From assembly GCA_014825775.1 (NCBI GenBank), contig MVAQ01000110.1, forward strand, positions 1 to 64,000: a DNA stretch of 64,000 bases, given 5' to 3'. Below, one piece after another: positions 36,110 to 47,362 of the stretch; position 1 is the first letter of the stretch, and the number at the start of each line of letters is the position of its first letter. The position numbers were made by a program, and so were the translations under genes. The notes under the pieces were generated by a model. It ran no database searches, was not told the DNA's origin, and saw only the letters and a list, made by a program, of their open reading frames with translations. The stretch is from Krasilnikovozyma curviuscula (Eukaryota > Basidiomycota > Tremellomycetes > Cystofilobasidiales > Mrakiaceae).

Positions 36110-36274
36110 AAGCCTGAGAGTCCTCGGAAGCGCAGAAGTTCACCCCTCCCTGTGAACTTTAACCCTGTTCGGGATATATTGATTGAGTGATAAGTGGCTG
36201 TCGAAGGTGGCTCAATACACTGCAGCTCTTCAATTTCTATCGAGCCGAGGCCATCAATCAGCAGAAAATCTGAA
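36110..36274. promoter_or_regulatory. Bidirectional promoter PEX10 / HTD2-like
   Basis: Only 165 nt separate the two start codons on opposite strands. The region is moderately A/T-rich in its middle (ggatatattgattgagtgat near 36170-36190). No oleate-response-like motif was firmly recognised. Confidence 0.6.
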
Positions 36275-37555
36275 ATGTTTCGTCACTCTAATATCTTAAA
36301 GACTGCTATCACCTCTCGAGCTATGTCAAGCAGTCCTGCCCCTCTTTCTCTCGTTGAATGGACCTCCCAAATCTCAAAACTAAACGTCACCTCGGAGGAC
36401 AAGTTAGATTGTAACAGATCTAATGGGCTGAGCTCTACATTACCCACATGGATGCATGAGAGTAACTTCAGTTGCGTTGAGAGTAAACAAGGATCTAGCA
36501 GTTTGGTAGAGGGATCCGTGGTGAATCCAGCTTATGTCTGTGAGTGAGTGTTCCTTTGGCTTCCCAGCACAAGCTGACGCTATCAATCTTCAGTTTCACT
36601 ATTCCAACCTCTTTTTCCGGAATCAGATCTTTACTCTGATGGAACAGATAAATCCCTTTCCCCACCGTCTCCATTAAACCAGCGCATGTGGGCGTCAGGA
36701 TCCTTCAACTTTTCAGCAACATCCCAGCCTCTCATTATCGGATCAACCGTGAACAGAGTCTTGACCGTACCTAAAATTGAGAAGAAGGTTGGGAGGAAGA
36801 CAGGAGATATGATGTTGGTCACAAAGGAAATGCGATACACAGACGACAGGGGAAGACATTTGATGACGGAGGAACGAGTTCACGTCCATCGTCGGAAGGA
36901 AATTAGGATTTGGGATCGTAAGTCTGTATAATGACCGTTGCTGTTGAATTTGTTGAAGTTGAGGGGTATTTCAATTTGAAGCGCTGATCAAGCCTTTCTA
37001 CCCCTGCAGCATCTCAGCCGCTTCCCAATCCACCAGCAGAGAAACGGAAACCTTCATTTTCAAACACTATTACACCGTCTCGAATTACGCTTTTCCGGTT
37101 CTCGGCTTTGACATTCAACTCGCACCGGATACACTATGACACCGAGTACTGTCGCTCAGAAGAAGGTTACGAAGGCGAGCTTTAGCTTTCAATATTCGGT
37201 CTCATTGATTGGAACCCTTATTTTATCTTTATGCTGTCTTGTCATGACAGATTGTCTTGTTCATGGTCCACTCACAGCGCTGTCCCTCTTCTCCCTCCTC
37301 CGCGCCAACCTTCCATCGCATCAAACTCACTACATCAAGTCGTTTACATATTGTGCAACCTCTCCTCTTGTCGTCGGGCAGTCTATCAACCTCTGTGGTC
37401 TTTGGCTCTATCCTCAGACTAGGAATGAGGCGGAGCTGGCGGCGAAAGAAGGTGGTGGTGGGAGTGAGGAAGAGGACTTGGTTTGTGAACTTTGGGCTGA
37501 TGGAGAAAAAGGTGGAGTTGGGATGAGGGCAACAGCGGTTGTTGGAAAGAAGTGA
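36275..37555 (+). CDS. HTD2-like mitochondrial 3-hydroxyacyl-thioester dehydratase
   Basis: Four exons: 36275-36539, 36594-36917, 37010-37174 (or 37165), 37251-37555; 352 aa. A double hot-dog FAS1/MaoC-type dehydratase acting in mitochondrial type II fatty-acid synthesis, the route to lipoic acid. The N-terminus (MFRHSNILKTAITSRAMSS) looks like a mitochondrial leader. Family segments include LFPESDLYSDG, MWASGSFNF, NRVLTVPKIEKKVGRKTGDM, FRFSALTFNSHRIHYD (catalytic region with the N-H-HYD pattern) and LVHGPLTALSL. Intron 3 has two possible donors: GCGAGC after 37174, which retains the conserved GYE, or GTTACG after 37165. Both keep frame. An acidic Gly/Glu insertion lies near the C-terminus. 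Coregulation with PEX10 is possible from the shared promoter. Confidence 0.87.
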
Positions 37556-37708
37556 TCATCGATAAAAGCATGATTTGAAATCTGATACTGACTATTTTAT
37601 TTAATTTTGACTTCCCTCTTGCGCTGACATATTGGATAGAGAGTTCATTAAAGAAATGTATACAACATAGGGCCAAGTAATTTGATAACGGTAAAAATGA
37701 ACAGAGGT

Positions 37709-39365
37709 TTAGAATTCCATAGTGGTGTAGGCGTTGTTGGCTTCATGGCCGAGACGCAAAGCGGAAAACATGTTAGAACACCTTTATCTCCAAGACTGAG
37801 AGTATGCATGAAAACTCACCATTTTGACCACCCAAATGGATATACAGCACTTTGCTCTCTGGCTTGATGCTCTTTTCCTTGACGAGCTGAATCAAACCAG
37901 CGAGCGATTTACCCTCGTAAACTGTAGCACGCAGCAGAAGATTACCGTCAGTTTACCTAAAACCATTATGTTCCATAATAAAGGGGAGAGAACTAACCTG
38001 GATCAGTAATGAAAGCCTCCAACGACGCGCCCATCTTCATGGCGGCGAGCGTCTCAGCGTCTGGAACGCCGTAAATACCGGCATGGAATCGTTCGTCTAA
38101 CGTGACCTCATCCTCGGTAATTTCACGTCCAAGACCAATCAGCTTAGCAGTGTTCTGGGCGATCTTACTATTGGTATAAATCTAAATGTTAAATTCTAGA
38201 AAACAGAGAGGCAGTGGAGCAGCAGAACGTACGTGACTTGGGCTTTAGTCTGGGCAGCCTTTCCGGAGGCATCGATACCGATAACTTTTCGTGGCTTTCC
38301 TTCGTCTCTTTGGATGGCAGCACCGACGATGGTTCCGGCGTGTGAAGATCCAGCTGAAGTTGGGAGAGGATCGAATATCAGACATCCCTATTCGGAGATC
38401 TAAGATGTATTAGTTGATAAGTACTTACTGACTGAGCAAACAACGACTGAAAAAAAATGAGTAGGAAGAGAAAAGTATCAGATTCTATTCATGTCGCAAA
38501 GAAGAAACATGGTCGACTTACTAGTGTCGAAGAAGATGCCCAAAGCCTTCTCCTGCTCTTCCAATTCAAGCATGAATCCGACGAAGCCCAAACCACCGAG
38601 CTCGTGGTCAGAAGCGCCAGCTGGGATAGCATACGGCTGAGAGTCGCATCACTCAGTCAGCTACAGGTCGGAAGAAAGAAAGAAAGGAAGGAATTAAGGG
38701 AGAGGAAGACTGACTTTTCCACCGGCAGCCTCTACTGAAGCAACGGCGTCTTTCATTGATGGTTTGTGTTCAATACCGAATCCAGCTTCAATGATTCGAA
38801 CATCGCCGCCCATCATTCTCGACAGCTGAATGTTTCCTACTTTACCATAGGTTGGGAGGTCCTCGTCCTTGATTGGAACCCACTGTTCCTGGACAGTGAC
38901 AGCCTGTTCATAGCAAAGATTAGTGTTACTCAGATAGAAGCGTTCAAGGAGAAACGAGGGGTGAGAACGTACCTTGAGACCAGACTTGACAGCGACGGCA
39001 GTGACGGCTCGGGTATGGTTGGACTGAATACCTCCGATGGAGACGAGGGTGTCGCATCCCTTAGAAAGAGCATCGTGGACGAGGTATTCGAGCTGTATAA
39101 TAGAGCCAAGGCAACGAGTCAGTCCCTTCGGTCGGATTCACGCCCTCGCGGCTGGAAAAATAGGATGATGAGCGACGAGACGCACCTTTCTGATTTTGTT
39201 ACCCCCTGAAGCAAGACCGGAGTTGCAGTCATCTCTCTTGGCCCAGATCTCAGCTCCTCCAAGAGCCTTGGTGAGAGCTGGAAGCTTCTGGAGTGGGGAG
39301 GGACCAAAGAGGAAGTTTTCCTTTGGGATGGCGAGGAAGCCGGTTCTGCCTGATGAGATGGTCAT
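37709..39365 (-). CDS. 1-aminocyclopropane-1-carboxylate (ACC) deaminase
   Basis: A PLP enzyme of the tryptophan-synthase-beta fold that opens the cyclopropane ring of ACC to 2-oxobutyrate and ammonia. Nine exons, about 347 aa (bacterial enzymes are 338-341). Visible: [38 protein letters not shown] (PLP lysine), [15 protein letters not shown] (nucleophile Ser), [34 protein letters not shown] (phosphate cup), [23 protein letters not shown] and YIHLGGQN. The Tyr-Glu in VYEGKS and the Leu in HLGG are those of true ACC deaminases rather than D-cysteine desulfhydrases. Exon 5 is an 18-nt micro-exon (Ile-Val-Val-Cys-Ser-Val). In fungi this may detoxify or exploit plant-derived ACC. It is convergent with the HTD2-like gene, 153 nt apart. 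Confidence 0.92.
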
Positions 39366-41137
39366 TGTGAGAGAAGTGATGAACTGAGTCAAGGGAAGTG
39401 ATGTGTAGAAGGTAGGATGTGGTTGGAAGAGCAAAGAAGAGTGCTTCAGGCTGGCCTTTATATGTAGACGAAAGGTCAAATCCGAGCGAGACGTTCCTTG
39501 TCAATTGAGACGACGCCGGCTAGAGGAGCAGTCCAGTCAAGAGCATTTGCACAGTTTTCTGGCTGAGACGCCGCGACAAGTGATTTTCAACTGATAAAAG
39601 GAATTTCACATTGTGGATAGGCAGCAAGTCACAGCTAGATGTGGAATCATTGTTCAAGGCACACACATGTCGTTCTTCGATGCTGTTTTCGAGCTCGCCT
39701 GAACCGCACGTCGCCTCGTTCCGTTTCGATTACTCTTCGCCGGCAGTTCGCCGGTCCAAAAAATTGAAGGTGGGAATTCCGTCCGTCACAATGACCCGCT
39801 TGTTCGCTCTGAAAGATCAATCTTGCCAGGCGAGGTGAAAGTGTAAACAAATCCTTCGATCCCTCGAGTCAAATTTATGAGTCCTGGGAGATTAATTCTT
39901 TGATGGCGCTTTCGAAAACAATACTGTATGAGATAGAAGTTGTTTTTAAGTTTTCGGCGGAGCTTCTAAAGAATAAGAAAGAATTTTGAGGATGCGTGCA
40001 CCAGTGGGAGACCTCTCATTCCCATCAGAATATGCAAGTGAGAACGATGCTGAGGAGACTTCGTCCTCCCCAAGCCAGCAGAACTCAAATTCGGCCTCAA
40101 ACACTACACATTCGAAAACAGAACCTGACCAAAAGATGAAAACTAAAGGTCGTATTAATTCAGCATCTCAAGTGAGCCCTCCTACCAAGCCATCGCCGTC
40201 AATCTCCAAAGGACTTCAGCAAGTGGGCTGTTCAATAAGCATTCAGGGCCTGTCGTTGTTCTATTGGTAGCAGATGGAAACAGTTGGAATGAGAGCAGCT
40301 CATGGGTGTGAGAGCCCACTTAATCTAACCCAATCAGAGCGGTGAACAAACAAGCTCGCCAACATCGTGCGAGTGACATAAAACGACAGCGAGAGCATAC
40401 CGCCCATTCTAACCCTGCTATGTCAGTCTAGAAAATAAAACGAACTCAATCCAAAAGTAAGATAAGTAAAAGTTATGTGGCAGTTCATGGGGCTGTATTG
40501 CTAAATGATTTCGGAGGTCGGAGACTGTTTCCCAAGTTTTAAGGTCTTCCATCTCTATTCAAAGATCGATGGCTATCCACGTGTAGATTTCGTAATTCAC
40601 CATTCGGTAATCAATTCAAGAACTGAGACATGATATGTTTCTTTCAATTCAGTTCAAGTCCTTCCCCTCATCTGTGAATTTCCTCAGGCGCAACTCTAAT
40701 CACGGGGGTAAGGCATAAACTTTCGCACTATGTCCACTACCAAACGCGTGTTCTACCGATTTCTGAGCTGTTTTAAGAAGTTCATAGCTCGATCTATATG
40801 CATCTCCTCCTCTCATTGGACGAGATTGATCTATCTTTAGAGACCCCATGAAGTTCTTTGGCGTTTGGGTCAACGCAGGCCCGCCTATTGTATTCTTCTA
40901 GATTTCAACTCCTAGCTCCACTTCGTCCCTGTTTAAAAATAACTCGATTTGCACCTGACGCAGAAGGCTATGCGAAACCAGTCATATATCTGGTAGCCGA
41001 ACTAAGTAAAAGGTGTAGCGCAAATCAAATTCAAATCTATTCAGTTGATCAGCACCACCACCCTGCAGTTATTTCGGTCTGTAGTTTTCTCTCAACCACA
41101 CCTTGCCAAGCTATTCCCCTCATTTCTTTGGAAGACA
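39366..41137. other. Long intergenic stretch, no supported gene
   Basis: About 1.8 kb. A Ser/Asn-rich open frame at 39986-40270 (94 codons) lacks family signals and splice context. Nothing else was recognised; the right end is the promoter of the WW-domain gene. Confidence 0.45.
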
Positions 41138-42122
41138 ATGGATCATAGACCACTTCCTTCCGGTAAGTTTGCGATCAAAAACCGGGAAGACGAGGGCTAC
41201 AACTACCGCCAGAATCGGAGCTCAATTGAGAGAACAACAACGCAACTAACCAAAGCCCGACTTTGTCTTCTTTCTCACAGGTTGGATTGTTGAAGTAAAT
41301 TAAACTCATCTTTATCCTGAATTGCTCTTACTGACTGTTTTTCTTAAAGTATGACACTAACTATCGTCGCAACTTCTACGTCGATCAGAACCAATCGCCT
41401 CACTTAGTTACTTGGGTTCAGTAAGTACCGCCGCTAAACCTGGTGCCAACAACACCCACTCACTGAATTGTCTTTCGTTCCAGTCCAATGGAGCAAAGCC
41501 AACTGCCACTCAGTCCACCACTGTCTCCCTACACACAAGAGAAACAACAGGATCTCTCTCACAGCCCTCACCCTGAGTATTTCACACAGACTTCCTTACC
41601 TTCTCACCTTGGATACACACCGCAACAACTTCAACCACAGTGCTACCCACCTCAGCCCTTCTCCCCGTATCCGACCCCGCCACATCAACAACAACAGTTC
41701 TATCCCTTCCCAATTCAACAGCAGTACGCGACCCCGCCTCCAATACCTCCAAAATCTTCATCCCAGAAGCTGATGGGCAAGGTCTCAAAGGTGATGACCA
41801 ATGTCACTCCAGCGCAAAAGAAACAGATGGCGTCCATCGCTGGCAAGGTCGCCGTTGGCGTCATGGGCTTCGTCATAGGTGCAGAAAAGCGGAATCTGTG
41901 AGTTGTATTTGTCTTTTACTCAGAGGTGGACCTCCAGCTAAAGATTTTTATACTGTTACCGCTCGCAGACAACGCGACTTGGCTTTTGATGTTGCTATTG
42001 CTGGTGACGGCAATGAAAGGAACAACGTGATGGACCAGTCTTTAGTCGATCAAAATGCAATGATGGACAACAACATGACAATTGTGACCGCAGATAGTGC
42101 TGCTAGTGATCCGATTGTTTGA
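41138..42122 (+). CDS. WW-domain protein with Pro/Gln-rich middle
   Basis: Five exons: 41138-41162, 41281-41294, 41350-41420, 41484-41897, 41969-42122; 225 aa. The first three tiny exons assemble a WW domain at residues about 4-37: RPLPSGWIVEYDTNYRRNFY, VDQ, then PHLVTWVHP, with both signature Trp residues and the closing Pro. WW modules bind Pro-rich ligands such as PPxY. A 65-residue Pro/Gln/Tyr-rich segment follows (including PYPTPPHQQQQFYPF) that could itself be a WW ligand. Then comes a Lys/Ala-rich helix and a small Gly/Val-rich hydrophobic stretch (AVGVMGFVIG), and an Asn/Asp-rich C-terminus. Architecture and position cannot assign a process. Exon 2 is only 14 nt; the domain would be missed by intronless prediction. 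Confidence 0.82.
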
Positions 42123-42406
42123 GTGGAACAACCGTATAATTTATGACTTCTTAATAATTATGTCGCCGATTTCACGAGCTTACTGGTAACTTCTCTATTT
42201 TATTTTTTATTTTCAACTCTTTTATTGAATCGGGCACATCTTCGTTAAGGGATACGTTTCTTGAGCGATATTGTTGTTGAAAATTCTCATCATTGTCTCC
42301 TAGAAGAGAAAAACGCGACAATCAGCACTCACGTTTACCGCTTGGAGCAGTGCTCATAACCCACCTTACAAGAACTTCTTACACATCAAATTACCTATCC
42401 AAGCGG

Positions 42407-44321
42407 CTACTCAACCACAATAACTTCATCACTCCCATTAGCTCCTCCATCACCGGCGCCATCTTTCCTACTCCCACTCGCTTCAGCAACAACCATTTCA
42501 TCATTGTCATCATCTTCCACCATGACAACCTCCCCGTTCTTCAGGTCACCACGCTTCTTCTTCCTCCTAATACCTCCAGCACCAGACGTGTCGGGCTCGT
42601 CTTCGTCCGAGGAGAGAATGATGACGGGTTCTTCAGCACCCACTGCAGCAGGAATGGTGGCAGTATCGCGTTTGCGTTTCGACGTAGCCACTGTCACTGT
42701 AGAAGGACCTGCGGTGATGGATGGCCCAGCAGAGCTCGACGACGCTTCTGGAGCAGGTGGTGGAGATGGGTGGGTACTACGCCGCGCGGACACGAGCCCT
42801 GAGAACGGTTGTACCCGCGCTGTCCCTGATGCTGGAGCGGGTGAACCTCGGCTACTAGTGGAGCTTGAGGATCTACCAATCGTGGACATCCGGCTCATGA
42901 GACCGCTGAACATGCCTCCGGCACCGCCAGGCGGCAGTGTCAGCGGTGAGTCCGTTGTCTTCTGGCCCGCAAGAGCTGGGAGAGCATAGCCTGGAAAAAT
43001 TGTATGATATATTGGTTGTGAGTTCAGGGAAAAAAAGGAAGGGGGCGTGGCGAGACTTACTTTGCACCCATTCGCGAGCAATTCGGTCGTGCTGTGGTCG
43101 GTCCGTTTTGTAAAGGCGTGCAATATCAGGAACGAGAGGGTCATCTGGTAAGCAGAAACAAATTCGTTGTAGTGTTGTTATTGGTGCAAGGAGTAAATGA
43201 AATAGTTTGGAGTGGATTAAGGAGAAGAGAAGTGAATCAGCAACGAAAACGAACATTGATAATGAAGGGGACATACTGGGATTCGGATCGGTAAGAAGTG
43301 ATGACAGTGAGAGTACGACTTTGAGAATTGAGAGTGCAGGGGACCAGTTATACTGTAGACAGCAAGATTGACAAGAACTGTCAGGAAGCCGTGCAGCACA
43401 GTTGACGAATTTCAATTCTCAAATTTCGTCTAAATCAGAGCGATACACAGGACAGAAATGTATCATTTCATTCCTACTGTCAATTTGAGACGTGATGTAG
43501 GGTGTCTCCTGCGGACGAACCCGCACCTCACCATAATTCCTACTGCTTACTACGTTGAGCTTTAACTGAGAAGTCAATTAAAGCCCATACCCCTCCACCA
43601 ACAACCAAACACATTCAAAAACGGAGAAGGAGAAGAGGACCACAAATAGCGCACCTTCAGGATATCCAAGCAAATGGCACCGCTGCTGGCGATATTCATG
43701 TGGTAGATCTTCGTTCGAAACGATGCTTTAGGTGCCGTAAAAGGGTAGTCATTCGGGAGAATAATGTCGATGTCGAATACGCCGCCAGAGTAGATGGAGC
43801 CCTGAGTGGATTTGAGTTAGAGGTATGAAGGAGGAGATCGATTTTAAAATGGCAAGATAGAAGAGAATGAAGATTTTTCAGAAAAGGGAAAGGAATTTTT
43901 AAAAAGATTTAGTGACTTCCGTTTCGAGTGAATGCTGGAGAAGCTTGAAACAAAAGAACCGGCGAGAGGCTGCAGAAGGTTTTTGATACTTACCTCAGGT
44001 CCAGGAATCGTAGCTTTCCAAACCAGTAGATTCTCGGTTCTACATTTAGGTACCAAGCAGAAATAGAAGAAAGAATGTCCGTGATCATAATCCAATCAGT
44101 TGATTTAGGTGCAGGCCAAACAAAGGGACGACGTGCAAGCACAACGAATGGGAAATGAAAACGTACGGTTCCACTTTGATACCACCCAGGTGACCTGCGT
44201 CTTTTGCTAGTGCAGCCATCTGATAGAATTGAAAGATTGGAAATCAGTCATTGCACAAGAAAGAGTGGAAAAAGCTGTGGGAAAGGAGTCAAACCTCTTT
44301 CGCTACTCGTTTCGTCGTCAT
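42407..44321 (-). CDS. E2 ubiquitin-conjugating enzyme with long C-terminal tail
   Basis: Seven exons: 44321-44295, 44219-44167, 44039-43994, 43801-43655, 43352-43277, 43144-43061, 42990-42407; 338 aa. The UBC fold fills residues about 1-145: [40 protein letters not shown], then [15 protein letters not shown] with the catalytic Cys, [37 protein letters not shown] and HDRIAREW. This is closest to the Ubc4/5 (UBE2D/E) class, although HPN is replaced by Tyr-His-Met-Asn (YHMN). The tail of about 190 residues is Ser/Pro/Gly-rich and disordered, with three hydrophobic-acidic motifs: [11 protein letters not shown] (about 266), EVVMVEDDD (about 298) and the extreme C-terminal DEVIVVE. These look like SUMO-interaction motifs. 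Ubc4/5 enzymes normally end near residue 147. Confidence 0.9.
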
Positions 44322-44985
44322 CTATGATATTTACAGGCAAGGAAAGAATGAGCAAGGCAATAAATGATACTACCATTTAGTGGACATACTGAGGAAGCCA
44401 TGCTGCAGCCTTGATAGGTTGAAAATTCAAGGCTTATTGTCGTTGGAAGAGGAGAAGCAAGAAGAGGTAGGAAATGGTACTTCATTTAATAGAAAGATAT
44501 GACTACTTTTCCAATGGCATTAGGGAATCTGTAATATATAGCTCATAAATTTGGAGGTTGTGCTACCCATTCAAGCGCTTCTTCAGAATTGTGGCAGTTT
44601 CACCTGCTCCCTTGCGTTTGGCTCATCTAGAGTAGTTGCCTACTTTTCGACATCCACCTTGAATCCGAACAAATTTCCATACAACTCATCCAGATTGTCA
44701 TATCATCTCCACACCAGTCCCAACCTGGTGTAATACTTCTCTTTGTACTGAATATCAATTTGGAGGTGAGTAGTGAGGGGCTAGAAGGAAAGAGATAAGG
44801 ACGGTTGGATGCTGACCAAATACATTTTAATTTGTTGGGATTCTAGGTCTGTAACGAATCAGTATGTAGAAACGTTTTTAGAGGTAAAAGCAATAATGTC
44901 ATTGGTATCGTTGTGCTGACGGTGAACCTCGTTATTGTTATCACTCGTGTCAATCACTGCGTCTTGCAGATCTAAATCAGCCTAA
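44322..44985. other. Intergenic region between divergent genes
   Basis: Divergent promoters of the E2 gene and the low-complexity gene. No additional gene supported; the frame at 44551-44733 shows no motif. Confidence 0.5.
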
Positions 44986-46828
44986 ATGGAAATTCACCCC
45001 CCTCCTCCCCTCAGCCTGGCTGAAGTATCTTCTACCTTGGATGGTAGCATGTACGGTGTCCAGTCCATCAACGACTCCTTCACTGAATCCTCATCCTCAT
45101 CCACGCTCAGCGGCAGCAGCAGCACGCGACTAGTAGCACCAGTAGTAGGTCAAGCCGTCGCCAAACACGAAGAAGAACCCACCACCCTCTTTCCATGCGT
45201 AACATCCATTGCGAATGAAGAAAGGGCTGATGAGAAGGATCATGATAATGAAATTGCTGAAGGGGTTGAGGAGGAGTGCTCGAAGGAAGGAGAAATGAGC
45301 GGTACAAGCACCCTCCATCCGGCTCATTCCCAAACCATCATCAATAAAGAATACATGCAAGGCTACAACAAGAACAATGAAGAAGATGACACAACACCAT
45401 CAACATCCTATACTGAATGTATCATGAACCCTGCTGTTATGCAGCCGCCTAGCCCCACTCCTCCAATGCCCTTATCCCCCTCGACCTCTCATTTCCCCTC
45501 CCCAACTCTCTCGTCCCCGTACCCATCCTCAGATCCTAACCACTATACTACCAGCACCAGGGACTTCCAGAACTCGTCCTCTGCCGTTAGCCAGCTCTCG
45601 CTCTCGCTCTCGTCCCTCGGCGATCTCACTTCTGCATCGGACGCCACGACGGACGAAGACGTTGATCTGAGCAGCGAAGACGACTCATCCCATGCCCAAA
45701 GACATGGACTGGGTCTCATGCAACAGCACCTCCCTTTGAGCCAGCAGCAGCTCGTTATGCGTAGCAACGGCGGAGGAGGGTATACGATGCGACGAAGACG
45801 ATCGACCGCTCATCAACAACAACATTCTCCTCTCTCTCAACATCACGTCAATAATACCGCTATTAGCCACGATGGGAGCGATCCAAGCTTGATTATTCCT
45901 ACGTTACCATTCATTCCGCACCCCTTCGCCCAATACTCCAACCAAAATGGCGTTGGACAGCCGAGAGTTCTCAGGCGAGCCACCGTCGATGTCCTTCCCT
46001 CGTCCTTGTCTGGAAACAGCAATGTAGGAAGATACATCTGGTCGACAAATGAGAAGGAGAAGGAAAAGGAGAAGAAGGCTCCTGATGGGGGAAGGCAGTG
46101 GCAGGCAACGGCCGAAGGATCTTTCGACAATGAAGGTAAGTGTATTTTGGCCACCCTCCTCCTGCCAATTTCAATCACTTAAGAAGAGCCTCACTAAGCC
46201 TTCTGTCGCTTCTACTTTCAACGTCGTTTCCGTCTCCGGTGGTGATCACTCCTCACTTATCTTAGCACGCCAATCTCTACCTTTTCCCTCTTCTCACCCT
46301 CTTCATCCAAACCCCCAATTAGAGCAACAGGACATGATGTTGTCTCTTTCTTCCTTAGATATTACCATCGACCCAGCGCTCCAATCTGCCCTTGCATCCT
46401 ACGCCTCCCTCACCCTAGATCAAAGGACGACATTCCTCTTCCGTCTCTCATCGTCTAAGCCTCTTCCTTCCTCTCCTCAGAATGTTATCAATGTGCCACT
46501 TGTGGGCGATAAGAATACTGTTGTTGTGGATCCAGAGTGGATTAGAGACGCTGAGGAACGTTTGAAGGATCCACTTCACATTCCAACGCTTCTTTCGGCC
46601 GTTTGGTCCCGCTCTTCCTGTACATCCTCAGCTTCATCATCATCTCATACTTTGATTAGAAGTGGAGAATGGAAGAAATGCACCAAATGCGGCTCTTTTT
46701 TGAAGAAGAGGAGGAGGAATTATCTCGCCACTGTCGGCACTCTCCTCGGTGGTGTCATCCTAGGGCTAGGAGTGCTCGGGTGGGCCATGGACAGGATTGG
46801 GGTTGAAGTTAGAGTTGAATGGAAATAG
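44986..46828 (+). CDS. Low-complexity protein with C-terminal zinc-ribbon-like Cys pair and TM
   Basis: Two exons, 44986-46135 and 46266-46828, phase 1; 570 aa. Most of the protein is disordered and rich in Ser, Pro, Gln, His and Asn, with acidic patches (TTDEDVDLSSEDDSSHAQ). The C-terminal 50 residues are ordered: GEWKKCTKCGSFLKKRRRNY with one CxxC pair, then a hydrophobic segment (ATVGTLLGGVILGLGVLGWA) and a short tail, so a tail-anchored membrane protein facing the cytosol is likely. A conserved-looking central stretch (DPALQSALASYASLTLDQRT) precedes it. The acceptor at 46265 was chosen because the earlier AGs break frame. The family is not recognised. Confidence 0.7.
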
Positions 46829-47362
46829 TTTTTGAGAGGAGAAACCCCATCTGATGAAGAGAGGCGGTGTCGTTAAGTCTAGGTTCTGTGTTATCACAGT
46901 GCCCTTTAAGTGAGTTTAATTTTTTTGGAGGGCATCCGTTTCTTAATAGATTCGATTCCCGTTTCTCTAAACAATTCTCTAAACAAGTCATAAGCATTCC
47001 TCTCTTTCTTGCAATTCTTTTGTTAACTGACACGAAACATTTCATCCAGCCTCCACTGCGGCATTTACACCTGTACGCATACTACTATGGCAGCATCACC
47101 TCTGACGCTTTAACAACACCCATATTCATATTTTCTGTTATTCACCTCCACCTATTTCTTCATCTATTCAGTACCATACGTCTCAAATTGATGTTGTTTT
47201 GAGCTTCTTTGACGACCTTTGATTTCAAACTGTAGTTTCGTATCTTGTACATGGTGGACAAAATCCCGATATATATTTGCTTGTATATAGCATAGCATAA
47301 CGTATATACTGTGACTTTTTGAACTTGAGGCGGAAGTTATTCAGGGAGCACGCCCAGCTCGC
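46829..47362. other. Intergenic, no supported gene
   Basis: 3' region of the preceding gene and promoter of the peroxiredoxin. An A/T-rich tatata stretch lies at 47270-47310. No gene recognised. Confidence 0.5.

Noticed and set aside
42504..42989. 161-codon plus-strand frame over the E2 tail
   Set aside because: Antisense to the spliced E2 gene whose exons all close in phase.
24000..45000. Biosynthetic or defence gene cluster
   Set aside because: The enzymes here (molybdopterin, ACC deaminase, reductase, dehydratase) belong to unrelated pathways, with housekeeping genes such as PEX10 and SWT1 between them.
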